In this document: positions 49,366 through 57,915 of the stretch, in pieces
Position numbering within the stretch: the first letter of the stretch is position 1
How the letters are laid out: each line of letters opens with the position of its first letter
Source: DASUPK01 sp963815045
Lineage (GTDB): Bacteria > Actinomycetota > Thermoleophilia > Solirubrobacterales > 70-9
Assembly: GCA_963815045.1 (NCBI GenBank)
Contig: CAWFET010000002.1
Span: 930,001-994,000 of the forward strand
Length of the DNA stretch: 64,000 bases
Direction: 5' to 3'
Notes under the pieces: generated by a model
Databases searched by the model: none
What the model saw: only the letters and a program-made list of their open reading frames with translations
What the model was told of the DNA's origin: nothing
Program-made: the position numbers and the translations under genes

Positions 49366-50435
49366 GCGTCGAACCGGGCAAGGGGATCCGCACACCCGGG
49401 ATCGACGACGATGACGAGACGGAGGTCGTCATACATGACGCGCGGGCGACCGGCGCCGAGGAGGACTTCGACCAGTCGCTGCGCCCGCCCAAGCTCGAGG
49501 ACTTCGTCAACCAGGTCCAGGTCACGGAGCAACTCGGGATCTTCATCGAGGCAGCGCGCCGCCGCGAGGAAGCGCTGGACCACGTCCTGCTCGCCGGGCC
49601 TCCGGGCCTCGGCAAGACCTCGCTCGCGCACATCATCGCCGCGGAGCTCAACGTGCCGATGGTGCAGACGGCGGGGCCGGCGCTCGAGCGCAAGGCCGAC
49701 ATCGCGGCCTTTCTGACCTCGCTCGAGCCCGGCAGCGTCTTCTTCATCGACGAGATCCATCGCCTCGGCCGCGCCGTCGAGGAGACCCTCTATCCGGCGA
49801 TGGAGGACCGCCGGCTGCCGGTGGTCCTCGGCCAGGGGGCAGGAGCCCGCACGGTGACGCTCGACCTTCCTCCGTTCACGCTCGTCGGCGCGACCACCCG
49901 CACCGGCCTGCTCACCACCCCTCTGCGCGATCGTTTCGGCGTCTCACACAGGCTCGAGCACTACGACGCGACGGACCTCCGCCAGATCGTGCTGCGGTCG
50001 GCAGGCATCCTCGGCATCGAGGTCACCCCCGACGGGGCGGAGGAGATCGCCAGCCGGGCCCGCGGGACGCCCCGCGTCGCCAATAGGCTGCTGCGCCGGG
50101 TGCGCGACTTCGCCGAGGTCAAGGAGCGCGGCGCGATCGACGGCGAGCTCGCGTCGGACGCGCTCGAGATGCTCGAGGTGGACCGGGCCGGGCTCGACCG
50201 GCATGACCGCCAGCTGCTCGAGCTGATCGCCTCCAAGTTCGACGGCGGGCCGGTCGGGCTCTCGACGCTGGCCGTCGCGATCGGCGAGGAGGCCGACACG
50301 ATCGAGGACGTCTTCGAGCCGTATCTCCTGCAGCAGGGGCTGGTGAAACGCACCCCGCGCGGCCGCGTCCTCACCGAGAGGGCCTACGAGCATCTGGGAC
50401 TGCCCGTGCCGGACGGCATGGCCAGCCTGTTCTAG
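49362..50435 (+). CDS. ruvB: Holliday junction DNA helicase subunit RuvB
   Basis: A 357-residue AAA+ motor that drives branch migration with RuvA. Walker A is GPPGLGKT (residues 79-86), Walker B VFFIDEIHRL, sensor 1 VGATTRTGLLTTPLRDRFG with the arginine finger, and the C-terminal winged helix reads YLLQQGLVKRTPRGRVLT. Its N-terminus has an acidic extension (GIDDDDETEV) before the usual RPPKLEDFVNQ. GTG start. Confidence 0.97.
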   Translation: MSVEPGKGIRTPGIDDDDETEVVIHDARATGAEEDFDQSLRPPKLEDFVNQVQVTEQLGIFIEAARRREEALDHVLLAGPPGLGKTSLAHIIAAELNVPMVQTAGPALERKADIAAFLTSLEPGSVFFIDEIHRLGRAVEETLYPAMEDRRLPVVLGQGAGARTVTLDLPPFTLVGATTRTGLLTTPLRDRFGVSHRLEHYDATDLRQIVLRSAGILGIEVTPDGAEEIASRARGTPRVANRLLRRVRDFAEVKERGAIDGELASDALEMLEVDRAGLDRHDRQLLELIASKFDGGPVGLSTLAVAIGEEADTIEDVFEPYLLQQGLVKRTPRGRVLTERAYEHLGLPVPDGMASLF

Positions 50436-50483
50436 GCACGAGAACGGCCGGGTCCGCTCGGCCGGTCGGCTAGCCTTTTTTCC

Positions 50484-50969
50484 GTGCCGTACTTCATCTG
50501 TCCGAACTGCGGGAACAGGGAGCTGAGCGGGGAGCGCACCGCGGGCTTCTCGACGCGGCCCAAGGGCTGCTCGAAGTGCGGCTTCGGCTTCCTCTTCGAG
50601 CTGCTCGACGACTACATGCCCGCGCCCGGAGCCGCCTTCTTCACCTGCGACCAGGAGGGCAGGGTCCTCGACCTCGGCAAGGGTGCCTTCGAGCTGACGG
50701 GCCTGAAGGACGAGCAGGTGATCGGGCGCCCGGTCCGCGAGGTCCTGGGCCTGCAGTGGATCGACAAGGGCGACGGCGGCCCGACGGCAGACGTCGACGG
50801 AAACGGCGAGACCGACCCGATCGAGACGACCCTCGAGTGGGGAGTCCGGTCGCTCGGCAAGAAGGTGGCCGTCAACGCCGAGGGCGACCTGCCGACGGAG
50901 GCAACGGCGGACCTCTTCCCGGCGTACGACGACGACGGCGGGCTGCTGCTCGTCCTGACGCCCGAGTAG
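50484..50969 (+). CDS. Zinc-ribbon plus PAS-like sensor protein
   Basis: A 161-residue protein. Residues 1-40 form a zinc ribbon (FICPNCGNRE, GCSKCGFG); residues 45-160 resemble a PAS fold (FFTCDQEGRVLDLGKGAFELTGLKDEQVIGRPVREVL). A calcium-loop-like ADVDGNGETDP lies in the middle. There is no output domain, so it may be an adaptor or sensor that works through another protein. TAGCCT ends seven bases before the GTG. It sits where yajC is usual between ruvB and secD. Confidence 0.72.
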   Translation: MPYFICPNCGNRELSGERTAGFSTRPKGCSKCGFGFLFELLDDYMPAPGAAFFTCDQEGRVLDLGKGAFELTGLKDEQVIGRPVREVLGLQWIDKGDGGPTADVDGNGETDPIETTLEWGVRSLGKKVAVNAEGDLPTEATADLFPAYDDDGGLLLVLTPE

Positions 50970-51041
50970 AAGTCCGATCCGAACGGCGCCAGAACGCGTT
51001 TACCCTGCAGCAAGTCCTGCCGCTAGCGTGCCCCTGACACC

Positions 51042-54014
51042 GTGAGCAACCGCCGCCGCAACATCTTCATCCTCGCGTTCGTCGCGCTCCTGATCCTCGG
51101 ATCGGGGATCGTCATCGCGACCAAGACGACGACCCTCGGCCTCGACCTGAAGGGCGGGACCGAGCTCATCTTCCAGGCGAAGCCCACGCCACAGAACCCG
51201 ACGATCGACGGGACCGACATCGATCGGTCGATCGAGATCATCCGCAAGCGGACCGACGCCTTCGGAGTGTCCGAGCCGGAGATCTCCCGGATCGGCACGG
51301 ATTCGATCCGGGTCGGGCTCCCCGACGTCAGCAACGCCGCGAACGCCAGCAAGCAGGTGGGGGAGACGGCGCAGATGTACTTCTACGACTGGGAGCCGAA
51401 CGTCATCCCGAACCCGGCGAAGACAAACGTGCCGAACGGGGAGGCCTCCTTCAGCCGCCTCTACGACGCGGTGCAGCTCGCCTCCAAGCAGACGCCCGAG
51501 TGCTTCCAGAACAAGTGCACGACGAACGGCCCGCAGTACTACCTCTTCAACTCCCAGACCCACGCCTACATCGCCGGGCCGTCCGACACGCAGAAGGACC
51601 TGTTCTCCGAGCTGCCGGGCCAGAAGCAGCCCGCGAACAGCACGATCCTCACCGTCCCCCAGGGCACCCTGGTCGTCCAGAAGGAGCCGAACCAAGGACA
51701 GTCGCAGACCGACAACAAGAACAGCCCCGATGCGCAGTGGTTCGTGATCAGGGACCGGCCGGCCCTGTCGGGCACCGACATCAGCGATCCGAAGGCGAAC
51801 TTCGACCAGTCCAACCAGCCGGACGTCACCTTCGGCTTCTCGGGTGACGGCGCTTCGAAGTTCCACGACGTCACCAAGGCGATCTCCCAGCGCGGCCTCC
51901 AGAACGCACCTCCCGGGTGCAGCAGCAACCCGCAGTGCGTGGACGGGAGCTCGGGCCACTTCGCGGTCGTCCTCGACCAGCAGATCAAGTCACGCCCGAT
52001 CGTCAACTGGGTGGACAACCCGGACGGGATCGATGGGCGGACCGGCGCGGAGATCAACGGCCTCACCCAGCAGGAGTCCAACGACCTCGCTCAGATCCTG
52101 CAGATCGGCGCGCTCCCGGTCGACCTGACGCAGATATCGAGCTCGACGGTCTCCGCGACGCTCGGCCAGCAGGCCCTCAACCAGGGCCTGAAGGCGGGGA
52201 TCGTCGGCCTGATCCTGGTCTGCCTCTTCCTGCTCATCTACTACCGCTTCCTCGGCCTCGTCGCGGTGATCGGGCTGGCGATCTACGGAGTGCTCTTCTT
52301 CGCCCTGATCAAGCTGATCCCGATCACGCTGACCCTGCCGGGCATTGCGGGGTTGATCCTGACTATCGGGGTGGCGGCCGACGCCAACATCGTCATCTTC
52401 GAGCGAATAAAGGAAGAGGCGAGGGGCGGCAAATCGATGCTGAGCGCGATCTCCGCCGGCTATCGCCGCGGGATCGCGACGATCGTCGACGCGAACGTGA
52501 TCACGCTGATCACGGCGTTCATCCTCTTCGCGCTCGCCACCTCGAACGTCAAGGGATTCGCCTTCACGCTCGGTGTCGGGACGATCGCCTCCCTGTTCAC
52601 GGCCGTGGTCTTCACCCAGGCCTTCCTCGGCCTGTTCGGCCGTGCCCGCTTCATGCGCTCGCCCGCGGCCCTCGGCGCGAGCACGGAGCAGCGCGTCAGG
52701 TGGCACTTCGACTTCAGCCGCGCGAGCAAGTACTTCTTCAGCCTCTCGGGCTGCATCCTGCTGATCGGCGCCATCTCGTTCGCGACGAAGCAGCTCAACC
52801 TCGGCATCGACTTCGAGGGCGGCAGCCGGATCACGGTCGGCCTCCAGAAGGCCACCACGGTCAACAACGTTCGCGACACCGTCAACGCCGCGGGGATCAG
52901 CGACGCGCAGATCACCAAGGCGACCAACAAGGAGCTGGGCACGAACGTCTTCGAGATCGATTCGAAGGCGGCGCCCGAGCAGGTTCAGAGGGTCCAGCCG
53001 GCGCTGCAGTCCGCGTACGGGATCGTCCCGAACGGCTTCGACGCCACCACTGTCGGCCCCACCTTCGGGCAGCAGGTGGCGAAGAGCGCAATCGAGGCGA
53101 TCATCTTCTCGCTGCTTGTGATCGCCGCCTATGTGGCGTTCCGGTTCGAGCCGAAGTACGCCGTGCCGGTGATGATCGCGGTGGCCCACGACATCCTGAT
53201 CACGGGAGGCGTTTATTCGCTGACGGGGAGGGAGGTGACCAGCGGCACCGTCGCCGCGTTCCTGACCATCCTCGGGTACTCGCTCTACGACACGGTCATC
53301 GTGTTCGACCGCGTGCGAGAAAACGTGCCGCGGCTGCCGCGCGCGACCTTCTCCCAGATCGTCAACCGCTCCATGAGCGAGGTTCTCACCCGGTCGCTGA
53401 TCACCGGTCTGTCGAGCGTCTTCCTGGTGACGGTGCTCTTCATCTTCGGCGGCGCGACGCTGAAGGACTTCGCCTTCGCGATGATGGTCGGCCTCGCCTC
53501 CGGTACGTATTCGTCGATCTTCATCGCGTCGCCGGTCCTCACCCACTGGAAGGAGCGCGAGCCTGCCTACCGTCGCCGCCGCGAGCGGATCGAGGAGCAG
53601 ATGGGCGGAGCCGTGCCCGCCTTCCCCGAGGAGAACCTGGTCGCGCGCGTGGACGGGGCCGAGGAGCCGGTCCACGCAGAGACGCCCGTGCCCGCCGCGC
53701 CGGCTCCGAGCCGCGCCGACGCGCCCGCGGCCGCACAGTCCCAAGTTCCCGGCGTTGTGCCGGAGCCGCCGGGTCCGGTCGCACCGCCGCCCGCGCCCGC
53801 ACCGAGCGAGCCGCCTGCGCCCGTGGGCGCAGGCGATGGCGGTGATGGCGGGCCTGGCAATGAAGGTGTGCCCGGTGGCGACGGCGAGCCCCCCGCCGGA
53901 GGCAATGGCGGGGGCGAGCAGCGCCCCGAACTGAGCGAGGCGAGCGCCGCCGCCCTCCGACGGGCGCGAGAGTCCGGCGGGCGCAAAAAGCGAAAGCACG
54001 GGAGGAACAGGTAA
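51042..54014 (+). CDS. secDF: Fused protein-export membrane protein SecDF with long Pro/Gly-rich tail
   Basis: A 990-residue fusion of SecD and SecF, which use the proton gradient to pull proteins out of the Sec channel. SecD part: first TM at residues 8-26, TTLGLDLKGGTELIFQ, a periplasmic P1 region, and a TM bundle with GVAADANIVIFERIKEEARGG near residue 446. SecF part from about residue 556: LNLGIDFEGGSRITVGL and GYSLYDTVIVFDRVREN near residue 745. About 140 C-terminal residues, from 850 on, are cytosolic, rich in Pro, Ala, Gly, then Arg/Lys. Start GTG with TAGCGT upstream. Confidence 0.96.
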   Translation: MSNRRRNIFILAFVALLILGSGIVIATKTTTLGLDLKGGTELIFQAKPTPQNPTIDGTDIDRSIEIIRKRTDAFGVSEPEISRIGTDSIRVGLPDVSNAANASKQVGETAQMYFYDWEPNVIPNPAKTNVPNGEASFSRLYDAVQLASKQTPECFQNKCTTNGPQYYLFNSQTHAYIAGPSDTQKDLFSELPGQKQPANSTILTVPQGTLVVQKEPNQGQSQTDNKNSPDAQWFVIRDRPALSGTDISDPKANFDQSNQPDVTFGFSGDGASKFHDVTKAISQRGLQNAPPGCSSNPQCVDGSSGHFAVVLDQQIKSRPIVNWVDNPDGIDGRTGAEINGLTQQESNDLAQILQIGALPVDLTQISSSTVSATLGQQALNQGLKAGIVGLILVCLFLLIYYRFLGLVAVIGLAIYGVLFFALIKLIPITLTLPGIAGLILTIGVAADANIVIFERIKEEARGGKSMLSAISAGYRRGIATIVDANVITLITAFILFALATSNVKGFAFTLGVGTIASLFTAVVFTQAFLGLFGRARFMRSPAALGASTEQRVRWHFDFSRASKYFFSLSGCILLIGAISFATKQLNLGIDFEGGSRITVGLQKATTVNNVRDTVNAAGISDAQITKATNKELGTNVFEIDSKAAPEQVQRVQPALQSAYGIVPNGFDATTVGPTFGQQVAKSAIEAIIFSLLVIAAYVAFRFEPKYAVPVMIAVAHDILITGGVYSLTGREVTSGTVAAFLTILGYSLYDTVIVFDRVRENVPRLPRATFSQIVNRSMSEVLTRSLITGLSSVFLVTVLFIFGGATLKDFAFAMMVGLASGTYSSIFIASPVLTHWKEREPAYRRRRERIEEQMGGAVPAFPEENLVARVDGAEEPVHAETPVPAAPAPSRADAPAAAQSQVPGVVPEPPGPVAPPPAPAPSEPPAPVGAGDGGDGGPGNEGVPGGDGEPPAGGNGGGEQRPELSEASAAALRRARESGGRKKRKHGRNR

Positions 54015-54286
54015 TGGCCGCTCTGGTCTGGTTCACGCTGGGCGTCGCCCTCTGGCACTTCACGGTCTTCATCCCCGATCGCTTCCAGGGCGGCATCGTC
54101 GGAGCCTTCCTCGGCGCGACCGTGGGAGCGATGGCGAGCGGCGCGATCGCGCAGATCCTGATCGGCAAGACGATCGGCGACACCGACCTGGCCACCGCGC
54201 TCTACGCCGTCCCGGGCACGATCATCGGCCTGGCGGTCGTCTACGCAATGGGCGTCCGCAACGGCGTCGAAGCCGAGCACATCTAG
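54014..54286 (+). CDS. Small three-TM membrane protein
   Basis: A 90-residue protein with hydrophobic segments at about residues 3-20, 26-50 and 62-82; the middle one is glycine/alanine-rich (GGIVGAFLGATVGAMASGAI), similar to YeaQ/GlsB-type small membrane proteins. The ATG overlaps the secDF TAA by one base, so it is co-translated with SecDF. Function unknown. Confidence 0.68.
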   Translation: MAALVWFTLGVALWHFTVFIPDRFQGGIVGAFLGATVGAMASGAIAQILIGKTIGDTDLATALYAVPGTIIGLAVVYAMGVRNGVEAEHI

Positions 54287-54304
54287 CCGCTAGGCGGGCC
54301 CAAA

Positions 54305-54356
54305 ACCGGCGGTGAAGGGGGGCGAGGGGCCGAACACCGGCGATGAAGGGGGCGAG
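54305..54356 (+). repeat. Two imperfect direct repeats of about 21 bp
   Basis: ACCGGCGGTGAAGGGG plus GGCGAG (54305-54326) and ACCGGCGATGAAGGGG plus GCGAG (54336-54356) are spaced 31 bp start to start. They lie 30 bp before the DUF559 gene and may be its operator. Confidence 0.7.
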
Positions 54357-54385
54357 ATCGGCGGAGTTGGCGCCTTCTTGTCGCT

Positions 54386-55222
54386 ATGCGACAACAAAGC
54401 GCGAATGGTCGTCGAGACGCCGCCATCGCTGAGATTGCCGCGCGGCAGCATGGCGTCCTTTCATCGCTGCAGTTGAACGCCTGCGGCATCGATCCGAGCG
54501 GGATCAAGCGGCGCGTAGCCGCCGGCCGCCTTCATTGCGTCCATCGCGGGGTCTACGCCGTCGGCCACCCCAACATCAGCGTTGAAGGGAGGTGGATGGC
54601 CGCTGTGTTGGCTTGCGGAGCGGACGCGGTCCTCAGCCACCGAAGCGCGGCCATGCTCTGGGGGATCCTGCCGCCCGGCAGGGTGATCGAGGTGACCGTC
54701 CCCGGGAGCGGCGGCCGGAGGCGCCGCCAGGGAATTCGCCTCCATCGATCCCTCACCCTTTCCTCAGCCGATCTAACGCGCCGCGCCCGCATCCCGGTGA
54801 CGAAGCCGGCCAGGACGCTCGCGGATCTTCACCGGGTGCTCCCCGCCGCCGAATTCGCCAGTGCACTTCGCCAGGCCGAGTACTTGCGCCTACCGCTTGG
54901 CGACGACATGGCCGGGGATCGCACCCGCAGCGAGCTGGAGGCGAGATTCCTCAGGCTCTGTCGGCGGCACCGCTTACCCCGGCCGGAGGTGAACGTCCGC
55001 ATCGACCGCTTCCTGGTCGACTTCCTCTGGCGCCAGGCCCGGCTCATCGTCGAGGTCGACGGCTGGAAATCGCATGGCTCGCGCTCGGCATTCGAGGGAG
55101 ACCGGGCAAGGGACATCCACCTGAAGCTCCTGGGATACGAGGTGGTCCGCTTCACCTGGCGACAGCTCGTCGATCACCCGCGGGAGGTGGCTCAAGCCGT
55201 CCGAGCCCTGGCCCGGTCCTGA
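54386..55222 (+). CDS. AbiEi-type N-terminal domain plus DUF559 (Vsr-like nuclease fold) protein
   Basis: A 278-residue protein. The N-terminal 95 residues resemble the winged helix of AbiEi-type antitoxins (AEIAARQHGVLSSLQLNACG, GRLHCVHRGVYAVGHP). The C-terminal 100 residues are DUF559, related to very-short-patch-repair nucleases: RSELEARFLRLCRRHRLPRPEVN, VDFLWRQARLIVEVDGW and LLGYEVVRFTWRQLVD, with a PD-(D/E)xK-like acidic set (E, D, ExD). The combination is common in actinobacteria and its role is unproven. No cognate toxin gene is beside it. Confidence 0.82.
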   Translation: MRQQSANGRRDAAIAEIAARQHGVLSSLQLNACGIDPSGIKRRVAAGRLHCVHRGVYAVGHPNISVEGRWMAAVLACGADAVLSHRSAAMLWGILPPGRVIEVTVPGSGGRRRRQGIRLHRSLTLSSADLTRRARIPVTKPARTLADLHRVLPAAEFASALRQAEYLRLPLGDDMAGDRTRSELEARFLRLCRRHRLPRPEVNVRIDRFLVDFLWRQARLIVEVDGWKSHGSRSAFEGDRARDIHLKLLGYEVVRFTWRQLVDHPREVAQAVRALARS

Positions 55223-55261
55223 CGGGGTGGTTCCGTCGGGGGTCGAACTCAAGATGGTCCG

Positions 55262-57874
55262 ATGGCCTCGACCGGACCAGCCCGAGCATTCCAGGCTGAT
55301 CCGTACGACTACGGCGAGGTCAGACGGCTGGCCGCGGAGCTCGAGCTCGCCGAGCCCGTCGCCGTGACCCTGGTCCGGCGCGGCTACCGCACGGTCGATG
55401 CCGCCCGCCGCTTCCTCGAGGCGCGCGAGGCCCACGAGCCCAGCGAGTTCAGCGGCATGGAGGAGACCTGCGAGCTGATCCTCTCGGTCACTCGCGGCCC
55501 CGGCCGGATCACGATCCACGGCGACTACGACGTCGACGGCGTCACCTCCACCTCGATCCTGGTCTCAACGCTCCGCTCGCTCGGCGCTGAGTGCGACTGG
55601 TTCATCCCCGACCGTCTCTCGGACGGCTACGGCCTGACCTCCTCGAGCGTCGAGGAGCTGCGGCGCCGCGGCACCGAGCTCGTCATCACGGTTGACTGCG
55701 GGATCGGCTCTGCCGAGGAGGTCGCGGCCGCTCGGGCCGCCGGCATGCAGGTCGTGGTCACGGACCATCACCTGCCGCCCGAGCAGCTGCCGGACTGCCC
55801 CATCGTCCATCCGGTCGTCTCCGGCTATCCGTTCGAGGGTCTCTGCGCCGCCGGCGTCGCTTACAAGCTGGCCACCGCGCTCTGCGATGTCGCCGGCCGA
55901 GGCGCCACGGAGACCGCGGGGGGCCGGCGACACCCGACTGACGGCCAGCTCGATCTCGTCGCGCTCGCCACCGTCGCGGACATGGTCCCCCTGGTGGGGG
56001 AGAACCGCCGCCTCGTCCGGGAGGGCCTCGGGATCTTCCGCGAGGGACCCCGCGTCGGCCTGCGAGCCCTGATGGCCGCTGCCTCAGTCGATCCCGAGAC
56101 GGTGGACGCCGGCGCCCTCGGCTTCCGGCTCGCTCCCCGGATCAACGCCGCCGGCCGGCTCTACCGCGCCGATGCCGGCGTGGAGCTGATGCTCACCGAC
56201 GACCCCGATCGGGCCGCCTCGATCGCCGCGGAGCTCGACAAGGCCAACGCCGAGCGGCGCTGGGCGGAGCGGAAGGTGGTCGAGGGCGCGGAGCGCGCCC
56301 GCTCGGCCCTGCCGCCAGACCTCAAGGACGCTTCCGCGCTGATCCTCTCGGGCGAGGACTGGCACCCCGGCGTCGTCGGCATCGCCGCCTCCCGCATGGT
56401 CGAGCGCCACTTCCGCCCGACGATCCTGCTCTCCGTCGACGGCGATCGCGCCAAGGGATCGGCCCGAAGCATCCCCGGCTTCGACCTGGTGGCCGCCCTC
56501 GACGCCACCGCCGAGCACCTCAACCGCTACGGCGGGCACAAGGCGGCTGCCGGCCTCGAGCTCGATGCCGATCGCCTCGATGCCTTCAGAGAGGCGTTCA
56601 TAGAGCACGCGGCCTCTGAGATCGAACCCGCCGACATGATCCGCACCGACCGTCTCGACGCTCTGGTCGGCGTCGGGCGCGAGGGCATCGGCATGGACCT
56701 CGCGCGCCAGCTCGAGAGCCTCGGCCCCTTCGGCATGGGAAACCCGGGCCCGCGGCTGCTCGTCCCGTCCGGCCGCCTGCGCGAGGTGCGTCCCCTCGGC
56801 GAGGAGGGAAAGCACTCTCGTTTCCAACTCGAGAGCGGGGCGGGGCGGGCCGCCGGGGTGGCCTTCGGCATGAACGGTGAGATCTCGCGTCAGGAGGACC
56901 AGCCCCTCGATCTCTCCGTGGAGCTCGAGGTCGATCGCTGGAACGGCGCCGAGCAGCCACGCGTGGTGGTGCGCGAGCTCTATCCGCTCGAAGGTGCCGA
57001 GGCGGATCCCGACACAGGACCGTGCGGCGAGGGCTGTCCGGCACCGGACGCCGAGTGGTGGGAGCGGCTCGAGCGTGAGCTGGATCGAGTTGCATCGGGC
57101 AGACCGGGGGCGCTCCTCGACGTGCGCGCCCCGGATGGCCCCCGGCGCGAGCAGGTCGACCGCCGGGGCGGGGCCGCCATCGCATCCCTGGCGGAGCTCA
57201 TCTCCAGCGGCGAGTCGGTCCTGGCGGTCTGCGCCGACGGTTCGCGCCGCGCGAGGCTCGCATCCTCGGCAGCGGATCCCCGCCGCTTCGGCGCGGCGCT
57301 GCCGCGGATCGCCTGCTGTCGCTGCGGCTCCGACTCACTCGATGCCGCGCTCCGGACCTCCGAGGGCGCGGGCCTCGTCTTGGCCGACTGGACCGTCATC
57401 GCCCGGCGCCCGGAGGCGCCGAGCAACTTCCGCCACGTCGTCGTGATCGATCCGGCGCCGAGCGAGGCCCTTGAGGGCCTGGCATGGGCCGGCGCCGGAT
57501 ACCTCCACCTCGCGTGGGGCCCCGCGGAGCTGGAATTCAGCGAGCGGCTACTGGCCAGGGAGTGGGATCTCCGTCCCGCCATCGCGGAGATCTGGCGTGC
57601 CCTCGCGGAGCAGGGGGGAGAGGCGGAGAGCGAGATGCTGCGATCGGCCCTCGAGGGAGCTTCGGGCTATCCCCGTACACCCGAGACCGCCGCCCGCTGC
57701 GTGCGGGTTCTCAGCGAGCTCGGGTTATGCGAATGGCGGCCCGATCGCGCCGCAGCCGCTCTGCGGGTTTTATCCTCGGAGAGGACCGATCTGGGGCGAT
57801 CCCGGGCTTACGGGGCCTGCGTCGCCAGACACCAGGAGGCCATCCGATTCCTGCAAGCAAGAGCACAGGCATAA
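55262..57874 (+). CDS. recJ: Single-stranded-DNA exonuclease RecJ
   Basis: An 870-residue exonuclease degrading single-stranded DNA 5' to 3' in recombination and mismatch repair. DHH-family motifs: GDYDVDGVTS (D88, D90, D92), VDCGIGS, VTDHHLP (D168-H169-H170) and, in DHHA1, RYGGHKAAAGLELD. An OB-fold follows to about residue 585. About 285 further residues have no clear homology and include ACCRCGS and a winged-helix-like end. The length exceeds that of E. coli RecJ because of this C-terminal extension. Confidence 0.95.
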   Translation: MASTGPARAFQADPYDYGEVRRLAAELELAEPVAVTLVRRGYRTVDAARRFLEAREAHEPSEFSGMEETCELILSVTRGPGRITIHGDYDVDGVTSTSILVSTLRSLGAECDWFIPDRLSDGYGLTSSSVEELRRRGTELVITVDCGIGSAEEVAAARAAGMQVVVTDHHLPPEQLPDCPIVHPVVSGYPFEGLCAAGVAYKLATALCDVAGRGATETAGGRRHPTDGQLDLVALATVADMVPLVGENRRLVREGLGIFREGPRVGLRALMAAASVDPETVDAGALGFRLAPRINAAGRLYRADAGVELMLTDDPDRAASIAAELDKANAERRWAERKVVEGAERARSALPPDLKDASALILSGEDWHPGVVGIAASRMVERHFRPTILLSVDGDRAKGSARSIPGFDLVAALDATAEHLNRYGGHKAAAGLELDADRLDAFREAFIEHAASEIEPADMIRTDRLDALVGVGREGIGMDLARQLESLGPFGMGNPGPRLLVPSGRLREVRPLGEEGKHSRFQLESGAGRAAGVAFGMNGEISRQEDQPLDLSVELEVDRWNGAEQPRVVVRELYPLEGAEADPDTGPCGEGCPAPDAEWWERLERELDRVASGRPGALLDVRAPDGPRREQVDRRGGAAIASLAELISSGESVLAVCADGSRRARLASSAADPRRFGAALPRIACCRCGSDSLDAALRTSEGAGLVLADWTVIARRPEAPSNFRHVVVIDPAPSEALEGLAWAGAGYLHLAWGPAELEFSERLLAREWDLRPAIAEIWRALAEQGGEAESEMLRSALEGASGYPRTPETAARCVRVLSELGLCEWRPDRAAAALRVLSSERTDLGRSRAYGACVARHQEAIRFLQARAQA

Positions 57875-57915
57875 CGAGCACCGAGAACGGCGAGGGCGTC
57901 GCCGCTGACGGCACC

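Noticed and set aside
51990..53999. Long open frame on the minus strand opposite secDF (669 codons)
   Set aside because: It mirrors the secDF frame; its translation is a low-complexity Arg/Asp/Glu-rich chain with no domain, as expected for the complement of G+C-rich coding sequence.
54386..55222. Complete AbiE toxin-antitoxin pair
   Set aside because: Only an AbiEi-like N-terminal domain is present; no nucleotidyltransferase toxin gene is adjacent.
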